DNA of 64,000 nt from Pseudoramibacter faecis (GCF_036289405.1 NZ_JAYFFI010000004.1:1-64000), one strand, 5' to 3'; counted from the first letter of the stretch, positions 17,052 through 26,085 are shown. Notes: generated by a model from the letters alone, not told the origin. Numbers and translations are program-made.

Positions 17052-17779
17052 CGTTGTTCACCTCTGTATTTCACCACATCGATCACCCCGTCAATCAAAT
17101 GCGGCCGGTAATAAATGGTTTCTGCGGCATCTGAGAATTGGTCTTTCCGCCATTCTCCTTTTTTCGGGCGGCCGCCGTCTTGAAAGGCCACCCTATAAGT
17201 CATAAAACCCAGATCGTTGTCGCCGGCCAAAGAAGGATCGATCTGTTCCAAATCAAAGGCATCCACCCGTTCGACGCGCGAAGCCGGAAATTCACTGCAG
17301 CCTAAGCATGGCGTTCTAAAAAACTGACCGCGATCGAGACGCCGGGCAATTTCTGCCTGATGTTTTGCCGCCGGATTGCCTTCTTTATTCTCCCGCTCGC
17401 AGCAAATGCCCGTCAACTCAAAGTGAAAGGCCACGCCATAACACACATCCTTGAGGACCATCGACGCGCGCTGACTGATCGATTCCGTTGTGTAGATGCA
17501 GGGATCTGCGTCGGGCTGTCCTTTCATCTGCTGCTTCATTTTCGTCTGAGAAATTTTATCCTTCACTTCATTTCGGCGGATATTCACAAACTTGATCGGC
17601 GAAAACACCACAATCTGATCAATCACATACCGAATGGCCGGCTTCCAATAAATCGATTTCATCAGCCCCTCCAATGCGCCGGGTGTCGGCACGTCGTAGG
17701 ATACGCGTTCAACTTTAAACTCCGGTCGCGTAAAACACGCATAGTCTCCTGAAATCACCACTTTAAAACCATAACCCAT
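17045..17779 (-). CDS. cas5c: crRNA-processing Cascade subunit Cas5c (Cas5d)
   Basis: 244 residues. In type I-C, which lacks Cas6, this protein cuts the repeat RNA. The proposed catalytic residues of the family are present: Tyr44 (KSIYW) and Lys139-His140 (AAKHQAEIARRL), followed by RGQFFRTPCLGCSEF. The N-terminal ferredoxin-like fold contains FTRPEFKVERVSYDVPTPGA. It lies between cas3 and cas8c and overlaps the latter. Confidence 0.96.
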   Translation of the reverse strand: MGYGFKVVISGDYACFTRPEFKVERVSYDVPTPGALEGLMKSIYWKPAIRYVIDQIVVFSPIKFVNIRRNEVKDKISQTKMKQQMKGQPDADPCIYTTESISQRASMVLKDVCYGVAFHFELTGICCERENKEGNPAAKHQAEIARRLDRGQFFRTPCLGCSEFPASRVERVDAFDLEQIDPSLAGDNDLGFMTYRVAFQDGGRPKKGEWRKDQFSDAAETIYYRPHLIDGVIDVVKYRGEQRC

Positions 17780-17804
17780 CTTTTTTCATCCCCTTCTCCT
17801 TCTG

Positions 17805-19979
17805 TCATCCAATAAAATAATCTTTGCCTTCAAATCGAATCCCCGTTTCGGCATCATAGTAATCCAAATTGGTCAGACACCAAATACCCGTACCATAATC
17901 ATCCAAAACCCCTTGCTCACGCAAAACATTAAACTCATAAGAATACACCGAGAGGGCATAAGGCTGCAACCTTCTGGCAATCCCCAAAGATGATTTTGCA
18001 AAAGGTACCTGTGACACCCAGGATCGGCTTACCTCGTCGATCGGCACAACGATCGACACCGTCTTTGAATCGATCAATTGAAATTGCTCCCCATAGGTTT
18101 TAAACTGCAGCATGGAAAAATCCGGTGAAAACTGATGCATGGCATACTGTGTCAGCGCTTCCCGATTCGCCGTGTACCAATTTTGATAATAAGCCTCGAT
18201 CGCCTCTGGCGTATCAATTTGCTCAAACCGATCGAAAATCCCCTTGGCTAAACTGCTCCCGACATCTTTATCCGGACTTTTCTCTGCTTCGTCTAATTCA
18301 AACACATGAACATCGGCCATGGCTTGTTTCCCTTCGCGATTGCAGCGGCCTCCAGCCTGCAAAATGCTGTCAAGGCCCGATAATTCACGATAGACCGCAT
18401 CGAAATCGAGATCCACCCCTGCTTCGATCAAAGACGTGGCCGCAACTAAAATCGGCTTGTCATCGCGATGGGCCAATCGATCTTTAATTTTGTGGATCGT
18501 CCGCAGCCGATCCGATGCAATCATATAGGTCGACAAATGATATTTGTGGCAATCCTCCGGGAATATGGCGTAAATTTCCCGGGCGGTCCGCCGCTTATTC
18601 ACCACAATTAACGCCGCCGACGCCGTGCTGGCATCGGCCACCAATGCTTCTTTTGATATCAGGCCGGCATCATGATAGCGGCATTTCTGAAAAGCAGTAA
18701 AATTCCGCCGATCGTCAATCAAATCCAGAATCTGCATATCCGGCAGCGTGTATCGGGTAAGCAATGCCTTGAAATCCGGCATGGTCGCCGTTAAAAACAA
18801 GGCCTCACTGTTTAAATAACGCGCGGTAAATGCAACGGCCTGCAGACAGGGTTGCAAGAAATTGGTGGGCATCAGATGGGCTTCGTCAAAAATGATGATG
18901 CTCTCTGCTACATTGTGCATCTTGCGCAGCTGTCGCTTTTTACTGCCGTTCATCGATTCGAAGAACTGAACGGCTGTCGTCACGATGATACTGGCATCCC
19001 AATTTTCAACGGCATGTTTTAATTCCATCCGCACTTCTTCGCGCGTATCGATATCATCATAAGAAAAGGTAGACTGATGCCTTAAAATCCGCGCATCCTC
19101 GCCAAAAATCGTTTCAAACGTGCTGACTGTTTGATCAATGATGCTATTGTAGGGAATCACATAGATAATATGCCGGTAGCCCTTGCGGATGGCCCGCAAC
19201 AGTGCAAACCTCATGCTGCACAGGGTTTTGCCGGATCCCGTCGGCATATTCATCAGATAAATCTCGGCATCGCGATCTGCCTTCGAAAATGCCTGTTCCT
19301 GCAGACTCCGCCGCGCTTTTTGCAGCGCCGTTTTGCAGATAAAACCATCCAGCTGCCTGTCGATACGCTCCAGACAAGCCCGGAAATCAGAACGCACCGT
19401 CCGGCGAGGGGTGCCGGTATAAAAAGCCTCTGTATCCAGATAATCCGCATCCGTCAGACAGGAAAAGCAAAATCGCGTTAAAAACGCCAGTTTATCTGTC
19501 AGGCATTTCATGTCATTTTGACAATCGGACGCGATAAATTGCGCCAGGGCGTTCTCATCCAGACAAAGATCCGGCATCTCCTGACGAAAAACCGCGTAAT
19601 CTTCAAGCTGATCCCGCCGATTGATCCGCCCGTAAAGGGTCGGTCCGTCATCCTGCTCATGACCGGTATCCGGCAAGCCGGAGTGGTGCCCCGCGATACA
19701 AAGGGCAAGCATCAACCGCGTCACCGGTGTCTGATAACGGTCCATGGCTTCGACGGCGCCGCAAGTTGAGTGGTCCACCCGAATATTTTTACCGCGGATG
19801 CGCCTTTGAAACCGCTCTTGATATTTTCCAATATCGTGAAGCATTCCCAAAACATAAGCCAGTGATTTCAACGCCGGAATCGCAAAATCAGCGCTTAATG
19901 CCGCCGTATTTTGGCTGTGCTCCAGAATAGACTGTTCTCTTTCCCCATCTAAATGCGCAAGATACGAACTCATTGCCAT
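17805..19979 (-). CDS. cas3: CRISPR helicase-nuclease Cas3
   Basis: 724 residues. The N-terminal HD nuclease domain has His21, His48-Asp49 (MLHDIGKYQ) and His70 (VDHSTCGA). The SF2 helicase has the P-loop MPTGSGKT near residue 245, DEAH in IIFDEAHLMP near 365, TATMP, and motif VI around GGRCNREGKQ. It degrades target DNA after Cascade recruitment. It is the first gene of the cas operon, behind a promoter at 20030-20058. Confidence 0.97.
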   Translation of the reverse strand: MAMSSYLAHLDGEREQSILEHSQNTAALSADFAIPALKSLAYVLGMLHDIGKYQERFQRRIRGKNIRVDHSTCGAVEAMDRYQTPVTRLMLALCIAGHHSGLPDTGHEQDDGPTLYGRINRRDQLEDYAVFRQEMPDLCLDENALAQFIASDCQNDMKCLTDKLAFLTRFCFSCLTDADYLDTEAFYTGTPRRTVRSDFRACLERIDRQLDGFICKTALQKARRSLQEQAFSKADRDAEIYLMNMPTGSGKTLCSMRFALLRAIRKGYRHIIYVIPYNSIIDQTVSTFETIFGEDARILRHQSTFSYDDIDTREEVRMELKHAVENWDASIIVTTAVQFFESMNGSKKRQLRKMHNVAESIIIFDEAHLMPTNFLQPCLQAVAFTARYLNSEALFLTATMPDFKALLTRYTLPDMQILDLIDDRRNFTAFQKCRYHDAGLISKEALVADASTASAALIVVNKRRTAREIYAIFPEDCHKYHLSTYMIASDRLRTIHKIKDRLAHRDDKPILVAATSLIEAGVDLDFDAVYRELSGLDSILQAGGRCNREGKQAMADVHVFELDEAEKSPDKDVGSSLAKGIFDRFEQIDTPEAIEAYYQNWYTANREALTQYAMHQFSPDFSMLQFKTYGEQFQLIDSKTVSIVVPIDEVSRSWVSQVPFAKSSLGIARRLQPYALSVYSYEFNVLREQGVLDDYGTGIWCLTNLDYYDAETGIRFEGKDYFIG

Positions 19980-20029
19980 GCTATGACCTCTGTTTTTTAA
20001 ATGTTTTTCAAACCGACTTTTTTTATTTT

Positions 20030-20058
20030 ATCATATCAACAATGCCTTGTCACCTCAA
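20030..20058 (-). promoter_or_regulatory. Promoter of the cas operon
   Basis: Minus-strand TTGAGG (20053-20058) and TATGAT (20030-20035) separated by 17 bases, about 50 bases before cas3. It overlaps the last codons of the upstream dehydrogenase gene. Confidence 0.5.
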
Positions 20059-20810
20059 TGCTTTGACCCCTGAACTCCCACCAACAGCCGCGTCGGCAGC
20101 ACCTTCGCCACCAGGCGCAGCAGCTTCATCGCCGTCCCATAAACCGACACCGCCCGGCCGGCCATCGCGTCACGGTAGGCCTTGGCGGCCACCTTCTCGG
20201 GGGCAGCCATGAAGCGATTTTTGAACGCCGCCCGCCGGTGCACCTTCTCCGCCGTTTTAAAGAAAGCGGTGCGCACCGGCCCCGGGCAGACCGCCGTCAC
20301 CGAGGCATCCGGCAGTTCCGCATCCAGCGCCCGGGAGAAACTGAGCACATAGCTTTTGCTTGCGGCGTAAACCGCAAAATTCGGCTGGGGCAGAAAAGCC
20401 GCCGCCGAGGCAAACTGCACCACATGAGCGCCGGCCGAAAGATACGGCAGGCACAGCCGGGTAATCGCCGTGAGTGCGCGCACGTTCACATCGATCATCG
20501 CCATTTGCACTTCCGCCGATAGCTCCGCGATGCTGCCAATCATCCCGAAGCCCGCCGCATTCACTAAAAATCCGATTTTCAGATCGGCCACCTCCAGCTC
20601 CCGTTGGAGGGCAATCAGCGCTTCCGCTTCCCCAAGATCCATCACAAAACAGCGCGCGGGTTTGATGAGTTCCTGTTTAAGCGCTCGCAGCTGATCCTCC
20701 CGCCGGCCAATCAGCCAAAAAGCCGTCGTCTCCTGATTTTCCCGATCAACCATCTTCGCCAGTGCCCGCCCCATGCCGGACGTCGCCCCGGTGATCACTG
20801 CTATGCTCAT
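20055..20810 (-). CDS. Short-chain dehydrogenase/reductase (SDR)
   Basis: 251 residues. Classical SDR: cofactor motif TGATSGMGRAL near the N-terminus, NAAG in LVNAAGFG, catalytic Ser/Tyr/Lys in QFASAAAFLP and YAASKSYVLSFS, and VCPGPVRTAF. Arg in IGRRED suggests NADPH preference. It resembles the YqjQ/DltE-like oxidoreductases, but the substrate is unknown. The ATG at 20810 is preceded by AAAGGAGC. Confidence 0.88.
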   Translation of the reverse strand: MSIAVITGATSGMGRALAKMVDRENQETTAFWLIGRREDQLRALKQELIKPARCFVMDLGEAEALIALQRELEVADLKIGFLVNAAGFGMIGSIAELSAEVQMAMIDVNVRALTAITRLCLPYLSAGAHVVQFASAAAFLPQPNFAVYAASKSYVLSFSRALDAELPDASVTAVCPGPVRTAFFKTAEKVHRRAAFKNRFMAAPEKVAAKAYRDAMAGRAVSVYGTAMKLLRLVAKVLPTRLLVGVQGSKH

Positions 20811-20930
20811 GATCCGCTCCTTTCAAGGTTCATTTTCTTTACGCCTATTTTACCGAATACCCGCTGCTTTTGCGCCCTTTATTTCAAATTTTTGGCACAA
20901 CAAAATACCAATAAAAAACACCCCGCAGGA

Positions 20931-21290
20931 TGATATGTACCCAAAATCCTGGACACATCATTGGAACCTAGGTTAGCAATAGATGGATGTTCTCCTGTAT
21001 TTTACAGGAGGCATCCATTTTGTTTTGCTCTGAATCCGTTCGTTATTGTAGTAGTTTATATAGTTCCTTTATTCTTCCGCATATATCAGCATTACGTTCT
21101 GCGGCTACGTCTGTTTTTCCAAGCTCGAAGCAATAAGCAGATCTGGACATTCCCATCGCTTTAATTAGAAGCCCCGGCGAGTACCTTTGAAACAAGCTCA
21201 TATTTTTCTTCTGCGGTCCAAACACTGTATCGCATAAAAACACCCTCCTTACTGCTACATTTTCATGTCCGGTAAAGAGGGTACATATCA
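20931..21290. mobile_element. 360-bp MITE-like internally deleted IS3-family element
   Basis: Perfect 12-bp terminal inverted repeats TGATATGTACCC (20931-20942) and GGGTACATATCA (21279-21290), flanked by a GGA target duplication on both sides. Three internal blocks match the degraded IS at 42441-43587: 21050-21165, 21168-21225 and 21226-21290. They come from orfB, orfA and the orfA start, joined by two deletions. The partial reading frame at 21043-21243 is therefore a fusion of transposase scraps, not a gene. The left part holds a strong hairpin, ATGGATG...CATCCAT, at 20983-21018. Confidence 0.85.
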
Positions 21291-21336
21291 GGAATCAGCA
21301 CCGTTTTTAATTTTGCGATTTTAGTTTTCCAACGAC

Positions 21337-22302
21337 TTATTTTTTCCCTGCGTCAAGCCGCAAAATCTCCGCCGCCAGGGGCTTGTCGATATACAGATAA
21401 TCGGCCATCCCGCCGCGCAGGCAGGCCAGCACCGCGGCAGCCTTCTCCGTTCCGGCTGCCACCACCAGCTTGCTCGGCACGCGCCGAATCGTCGCCAACG
21501 GAGTTGCGACCACCCGAGCATCCAGCGCCCGATCCGCCACTTGACCGGCCGCATCCACAAAATGGGAGCAAATATCGCCGACCGCCCGCCGGCGCAGACT
21601 GTCGTAGGCCGACGGTGCAAAATATCCCATCTGATAGAGCGCGGTGCCCTGTCCCATGGCCCCCACCGAATACACCGCCACGTCACAACGATCCGCCAGC
21701 GTCAGGATGCGATTCACCGACGAATCGCTTTTAATCGCGGCGGCGATGGCCGGGGTATCCACCAGCGCCGGCGCCGGCAGCAGGTAGCCCTCGGCGTTCA
21801 GGGCATCCACAAAATCCCGGACCACCGCCGCCGTTCCGGTTTCATAAAGCGCCTTCGACAGGCCGCCGTTGAGCTGGATCACCGAGACGCCCCGGCGGTC
21901 TATCTTGGACAGCACCTTTCCCAGAGTCGACATCGTGTTGCCCCAGGCGACCCCCACCACCGAGCCGTCCGCCACCACGCGGCCCAGATCCTCCGCGAGT
22001 GCCGCGCAGATATCCCGACGCAGAATATCCCGGTTGCCCACCACATCGGGAAGCACCGTCGCTTTTTTAAGCCCGAAACGCGTGGTCAGGGCATCCTCGA
22101 TGGCCGTGAAGCTATGCTTCGGCTCCACAATCGCAATCTGCACCATCCCCATGTCCGACGCGGCCCGGATCAGCCGGCTCACCGTCGACTTGGACAGATG
22201 CTCCCGCTGAGCGATCTCAATCTGGCTCAAATGCAGTTCGTAATGCAGTTTGGCCACCCGCAGAATCTGGTTGATTCGGTATTGATCGTTTCCTGTCGGC
22301 AT
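21337..22302 (-). CDS. SorC/DeoR-type sugar-binding transcriptional regulator
   Basis: 321 residues. N-terminal helix-turn-helix, INQILRVAKLHYELHLSQIEIAQREHLSKSTVSRLIRAA, then the SorC effector domain with GVAWGNTMSTLGKVL and an ISAHFVDAAG-like region (ICSHFVDAAGQVAD). Such proteins bind phosphorylated sugars or polyols and repress or activate nearby catabolic genes. The ATG at 22302 with GGAGGGTGGAAG is preferred over the longer frame. It is divergent from the gpsA-like gene, whose promoter and a palindrome lie between them. Confidence 0.88.
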   Translation of the reverse strand: MPTGNDQYRINQILRVAKLHYELHLSQIEIAQREHLSKSTVSRLIRAASDMGMVQIAIVEPKHSFTAIEDALTTRFGLKKATVLPDVVGNRDILRRDICAALAEDLGRVVADGSVVGVAWGNTMSTLGKVLSKIDRRGVSVIQLNGGLSKALYETGTAAVVRDFVDALNAEGYLLPAPALVDTPAIAAAIKSDSSVNRILTLADRCDVAVYSVGAMGQGTALYQMGYFAPSAYDSLRRRAVGDICSHFVDAAGQVADRALDARVVATPLATIRRVPSKLVVAAGTEKAAAVLACLRGGMADYLYIDKPLAAEILRLDAGKK

Positions 22303-22375
22303 CTTCCACCCTCCATTTATCCCTGCAAAATAATCCGCGGCCATCGTGATTTCGCTGAACCGAAATTCATCGTTT

Positions 22376-22389
22376 TGGGATTTATCCCA
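22376..22389. promoter_or_regulatory. Candidate SorC operator
   Basis: Inverted repeat TGGGAT-TT-ATCCCA in the divergent region, 16 bases upstream of the -35 box of the gpsA-like gene. Confidence 0.4.
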
Positions 22390-22404
22390 TAATATGAAAT
22401 TTGT

Positions 22405-22433
22405 TTGACACTCTTCGCCGCGCCTTTTATAAT
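22405..22433 (+). promoter_or_regulatory. Consensus sigma-A promoter for the gpsA-like gene
   Basis: Perfect TTGACA (22405-22410) and TATAAT (22428-22433) with the ideal 17-base spacer. The start codon is about 85 bases downstream, leaving room for a short leader. Confidence 0.85.
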
Positions 22434-22519
22434 ACCATTAACGGCGATCGCAAACGATCGACAAACTGCTGTTCCACCTTATTCAATTTCAATTCCAAAT
22501 GCTTTCAGGAGGCAAATTT

Positions 22520-23560
22520 ATGGCAACCATCACTTTTATCGGCGCCGGCCAAATGGCATCCGCCCTCACGTTTCCCGTTTTCGAAAACGGTCATGAAGTC
22601 CGGCTTGTCGGCACGCCCCTCGACCGCGACATCATCGACGGCCTGCGGCGTAACAATTTCCACATCACCTTGAAGCGCACGCTGCACGACGGCATCAAAT
22701 ATTATCAGGTTGAAGAAATGCGCGACGCCATCGACGGCGCCGATGCGATTCTCGGCGGCGTCTCGAGCTTCGGCGTCGATTGGTTCGCCGAAGAAGTGCT
22801 CCCTAAAATCCCCCGGAACGTACCGCTGATCTCCGTGACGAAGGGCATGATCGACCGAGAAGACGGCACGATGCAGACCTATCCCGAATTCTGGGAAAGC
22901 ACCGAAGCCGGCAGCAAACTGAACATCAACGCGATCGGCGGCCCCTGCACCAGCTACGAACTGGCCGACAAGGACGACTCCGCCGTGACCTTCTGCGGCC
23001 GCGACATCGAAACCCTGCGCACTTTAAAGGGTTGGTTCACCACCGATTATTATCACGTCAGTCTCTCCACTGACGTCGTCGGTGTGGAATGCGCCGTCGC
23101 TCTGAAAAACGCTTACGCGCTGGGCGTTTCCCTGGCCGTCGGGCTGGCCGAAAAGCGCGAAGGCATCGGCGCGCTGCACTACAACTCCCAGGCGGCTCTC
23201 TTTGGCCAGGGCGTTCGCGAAATGCGCCAACTCCTGAAACTGGTCGGCGGCGGCGGCGACAATATCGTTTTGGGAGCCGGCGACCTCTATGTCACCGTGT
23301 TCGGCGGGCGCACCCGCAAAATCGGCACCCTGCTCGGCCGGGGCCTGAGCTTTGACGACGCCATGGCGGAGCTGGCCGGGGTCACCCTCGAGTCCATCGT
23401 CATCTCCACCCGTATGGCCCGTGCCGTGAAAAAACGGGTGGCCGCCGGCAAGGTAGACGCGGCCGATTTCCCCCTGCTCCTTCACGTCGACGCCATCATC
23501 AACGGCGACGAACCCGTCAACATCCCGTGGAAGGCCTTCGAAACGGAAACCGTGCTTTAA
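22520..23560 (+). CDS. NAD(P)-dependent glycerol-3-phosphate dehydrogenase family protein
   Basis: 346 residues. Rossmann motif TFIGAGQMASALTFPVFENGHEVRLVG, then VTKGMI, GGPCTSYELA, the catalytic lysine region VECAVALKNAYALGVSLAVGLAE and LGAGDLYVTVFGGRTRKIGTLLGRG. These are the features of GpsA-type enzymes. Monocistronic, with its own promoter and divergent SorC regulator, which is unusual for a biosynthetic gpsA. It may oxidise a polyol phosphate in catabolism. The ATG at 22520 follows AGGAGGCAAATTT. Confidence 0.85.
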   Translation: MATITFIGAGQMASALTFPVFENGHEVRLVGTPLDRDIIDGLRRNNFHITLKRTLHDGIKYYQVEEMRDAIDGADAILGGVSSFGVDWFAEEVLPKIPRNVPLISVTKGMIDREDGTMQTYPEFWESTEAGSKLNINAIGGPCTSYELADKDDSAVTFCGRDIETLRTLKGWFTTDYYHVSLSTDVVGVECAVALKNAYALGVSLAVGLAEKREGIGALHYNSQAALFGQGVREMRQLLKLVGGGGDNIVLGAGDLYVTVFGGRTRKIGTLLGRGLSFDDAMAELAGVTLESIVISTRMARAVKKRVAAGKVDAADFPLLLHVDAIINGDEPVNIPWKAFETETVL

Positions 23561-23575
23561 GCCTGAAGTGCTTAT

Positions 23576-23605
23576 AAAAAAGCAGCTCTCACGAGCTGCT
23601 TTTTT
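23576..23605 (+). terminator. Terminator after the gpsA-like gene
   Basis: AGCAGCTC-TCAC-GAGCTGCT hairpin followed by six T residues; also has an A/T flank for the minus-strand gene. Confidence 0.9.
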
Positions 23606-23620
23606 GCGCCCAATCGGCCA

Positions 23621-24649
23621 TCACTGACCGATGGTAAAGCTGTCCACAGTTTTCATATCATAACCAAACCCCGAACCGACATCATCAACCGTACCCTTCA
23701 CGGTAATGGTCTTCCCGACCTGACTTTTCGTAATCGCATCGCGGTCTTCCTGCTTGGTCAGCCAGCAGGTAATGTCCGCCCCATATTGAAAATCACTGGC
23801 CGTCACCTTGAAATTGGAGCCGTAGGGATCGATGGATTTGATCACCCCGGTAATCTCGAGAGGCTTTCCTTCGTATTGTTTTTCAGCAGCGGTCGCATCG
23901 TTCAGCCATTGTTTAAGCAAATCGCCGGCCGTCACCTTGGTGTAGGTCGTTTCCGTTTGAGTAACTTTCTTTTTCTTGGGCGCCGCCGCTTTTTTCTGCT
24001 CAAGAACACCGTCGAGCAAACCAATCTGCCAGGCCGCAAACGCGGCGGCTGCGATCACCACCAATACGATCAGCGGGTAGATCCAGTTATGAGAGCGTTT
24101 GGACTGATCGCCTGCACCCGACACCGGCTTTAGTTTTTCCGCCGTTACCCGGGCTTTATCGCCCACCACCACTTCTTTGGGTGGGGCTGCTGGAACCACC
24201 AGCGCATCGCATCTCGGCTGGGCAGATCCGTCTGGTGCCGTTTCATCCCAAGCGAACAGATCTGGCGAATCCTGTTCCATTGACACATTATCACCAGTAT
24301 CCGTAGCAGGCACCTGTGAATCGGAGTCTCCCTGTCCTTCCGCCATCACCTGATCCAGCTCCGAAAGGCCCGCAGCGGAAAACTGTTTCGTCACCGGCTG
24401 CCCGGAAAAAACCCGGGCCACCGCTTTTTTATAAACAGCCATTCCCCGCTCGGAGCCCATCATTAGAATTTCTGTTCGATCGCCTGCGGCTGCAATGTGC
24501 ATCTCGATAGGCTCTCCTTCGGCAGCTGCTGTGATTACCCCCCGGCTACGATCCGCCATGATCTCGTCAAAGCCCGCTGATTCCAGAGCAGCTAGACTAT
24601 TGGTCATCCAGAGTTCTGCAGATCCTCTGGCCTTTAAACGTTTTTTCAT
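23621..24649 (-). CDS. Membrane-anchored protein with C-terminal OB-fold (tRNA_anti-like) domain
   Basis: 342 residues. The first 100 or so residues form a small alpha/beta region of unknown type (MKKRLKARGSAELWMTNSLAA). An acidic linker with a Pro/Ala-rich part follows, then one membrane helix at about 189-210 (IYPLIVLVVIAAAAFAAW). The C-terminal domain, about 235-342, carries TKVTAGDLLKQWLNDATAAEKQYEGKPLEITGVI and VGKTITVKGTVDDVG. It resembles the tRNA_anti-like OB-fold family, which is usually secreted. The ATG at 24649 follows GAGGGGAACCGC. Upstream lies a structured RNA element. No function known. Confidence 0.65.
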   Translation of the reverse strand: MKKRLKARGSAELWMTNSLAALESAGFDEIMADRSRGVITAAAEGEPIEMHIAAAGDRTEILMMGSERGMAVYKKAVARVFSGQPVTKQFSAAGLSELDQVMAEGQGDSDSQVPATDTGDNVSMEQDSPDLFAWDETAPDGSAQPRCDALVVPAAPPKEVVVGDKARVTAEKLKPVSGAGDQSKRSHNWIYPLIVLVVIAAAAFAAWQIGLLDGVLEQKKAAAPKKKKVTQTETTYTKVTAGDLLKQWLNDATAAEKQYEGKPLEITGVIKSIDPYGSNFKVTASDFQYGADITCWLTKQEDRDAITKSQVGKTITVKGTVDDVGSGFGYDMKTVDSFTIGQ

Positions 24650-24751
24650 GCGGTTCCCCTCTATTAATTTTATCTTTTTAATCATATCATCGATAATGTT
24701 TTCAAACAATAGTTTTAGCAACATTTCTTATCTCCGGTAGCCTTTTTACCC

Positions 24752-24848
24752 AAAAAACGCAAAAGATGCCGGCAGGTGAACCCCGACATCTTTTGCGCTT
24801 ATTAGGATCCCGATCGCTCGGGATGGACCGTGTGCTTCAGCACGTCAC
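24752..24848 (-). ncRNA. Candidate structured small RNA or attenuator leader
   Basis: On the minus strand a consensus promoter is followed by three stems. They are CGTGC/GCAC at 24832-24845; a perfect ATCCCGA-GCGA-TCGGGAT hairpin at 24807-24824; and a 10-bp terminator stem GCAAAAGATG/CATCTTTTGC (24759-24796) followed by six T residues. The loop of the terminator contains TTCACC, complementary to GGTGA at the predicted 5' end, so a pseudoknot is possible. I do not recognise a known riboswitch class. It could be a free sRNA of about 95 bases, or a leader controlling the gene ending at 23621. Confidence 0.6.
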
Positions 24849-24849
24849 C

Positions 24850-24878
24850 ATTATACCCATTGGGGTATTGGTTGTCAA
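24850..24878 (-). promoter_or_regulatory. Consensus promoter of the structured RNA
   Basis: Perfect TTGACA (24873-24878) and TATAAT (24850-24855) on the minus strand, spacer 17 bases. Confidence 0.85.
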
Positions 24879-24938
24879 TAAAATCTATATTCTTCCTCTG
24901 ATAAACAGATGTAATTTTTGCATTCCAAACTCATCTTT

Positions 24939-25030
24939 ATTTTTACAAAAATAAAAATATTTGTTGTTTATCGAAATATTTTACCTTTATTTCGATTATT
25001 TCTATTAGATTTAAGAATATTTGTAAAAAT
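24939..25030. promoter_or_regulatory. AT-rich operator region in front of the second SorC gene
   Basis: Contains TTTTTACAAAAATAA (24940-24954), an inverted partner ATATTTGTAAAAAT (near 25016-25029), and between them the palindrome ATCGAAATA-N8-TATTTCGAT-like (24969-24996). The first motif occurs again at 34350-34364 before rpiB. Confidence 0.4.
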
Positions 25031-25034
25031 CAAC

Positions 25035-25063
25035 TTGACATCTACTTACAGTCCTCCTATAAT
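25035..25063 (+). promoter_or_regulatory. Consensus promoter for the SorC-araM-like operon
   Basis: Perfect TTGACA (25035-25040) and TATAAT (25058-25063), spacer 17 bases, 71 bases before the regulator start codon. Confidence 0.85.
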
Positions 25064-25134
25064 GAGATTGTCTTAAAATGTTTTCATCTATTATCTTTCC
25101 AAGCAAACAACAATTTTCAAATACGGAGAAATAC

Positions 25135-26085
25135 ATGAAAAAAATAGTCGATGACGAGCGTCTCATGATTAAAATCTGTGACATGTACTACAATCAAGAT
25201 ATGAATCAAAAGACCATTTCGTCCAAATTGGGCCTATCCCGTCCGACCATTTCCCGTATCATCAGCAATGCCAAGGATAACGGCATTGTAACTATTTCCA
25301 TTAAAAATCTCGAATCGACCAATTATGTCGAGCTTGAACACGCCGTCGAAACCATCTACAACCTCAAAGAAGTGATCGTCGTCGATCACAAAAGCAATCC
25401 CGAGACCCAAAAGAAAGAGCTGGGCCGCGTGGCCGCCGATTATCTCACCCGCATCATCAAAGACCATAACGTCGTCGGTGTTTCGATGGGCTCTACCCTT
25501 TTTGAAGTCGCCGAGCATATTCACGATGCCACAGCCAAAAACGTTTTTTTCGTGCCGTTGATCGGCGGCATGGGACATCTGCGCAGCGAGCTCCACTCCA
25601 ACTCCCTGGTCGAGGCGCTTGCCCGCAAGTTCAACGGCAAATTCATTCCCATGCACGCGCCGGCGCGCGTTGCCAATCGCACCATCCGCAGTGAATTTCA
25701 AAATGAAGCCAGCATTTCCCGGGTCATTCGGGAGTGCGACGACCTGGACGTGGCCATTGTCGGTATCGGCACCCCCAATAAAAGCTCTGCCATCATGGCG
25801 ACGGGCTATTACACCGATGCCGAGATGAAACACATGCAATCCGTCGGCGTTATCGGCGACATCTGCATGCAGTTCTACGACGCGAGCGGCAGCACGACCC
25901 CCTTTAAAAAACAGAACACCGTCATCGGCATCGAAATCAAAAAACTGCGCAAAGTGCCCCACGCCATCGGCATCGCCACCGGCCTCGAAAAAGTCCCTGC
26001 CATCAAGGGGGCCATCAACGGACGTTATATCAACACCCTTATCACCGATATTGACTGCGCCAGAGAGCTGGCGCAGAACAATTAA
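25135..26085 (+). CDS. SorC-family transcriptional regulator
   Basis: 316 residues from the ATG at 25135 (ACGGAGAAATAC upstream). Helix-turn-helix MIKICDMYYNQDMNQKTISSKLGLSRPTISRIISNA, then the SorC effector-binding domain with VVGVSMGSTLFEVAEHI, FVPLIGGMG and GDICMQFYDASG. It is the first gene of a run with araM-, araL- and araB-like genes on the same strand and probably controls them in response to a phosphorylated intermediate. Palindromic AT-rich sites overlap its promoter, suggesting autoregulation. Confidence 0.88.
   Translation: MKKIVDDERLMIKICDMYYNQDMNQKTISSKLGLSRPTISRIISNAKDNGIVTISIKNLESTNYVELEHAVETIYNLKEVIVVDHKSNPETQKKELGRVAADYLTRIIKDHNVVGVSMGSTLFEVAEHIHDATAKNVFFVPLIGGMGHLRSELHSNSLVEALARKFNGKFIPMHAPARVANRTIRSEFQNEASISRVIRECDDLDVAIVGIGTPNKSSAIMATGYYTDAEMKHMQSVGVIGDICMQFYDASGSTTPFKKQNTVIGIEIKKLRKVPHAIGIATGLEKVPAIKGAINGRYINTLITDIDCARELAQNN

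Noticed and set aside
21043..21243. Possible 66-residue gene
   Set aside because: It is a fusion of IS3 orfB and orfA scraps inside the 360-bp element, produced by deletion.
24752..24848. Signal recognition particle RNA, 6S RNA or fluoride/guanidine riboswitch
   Set aside because: The GGAA/GCAG SRP loop, the 6S bubble and the conserved cores of those riboswitches are absent.
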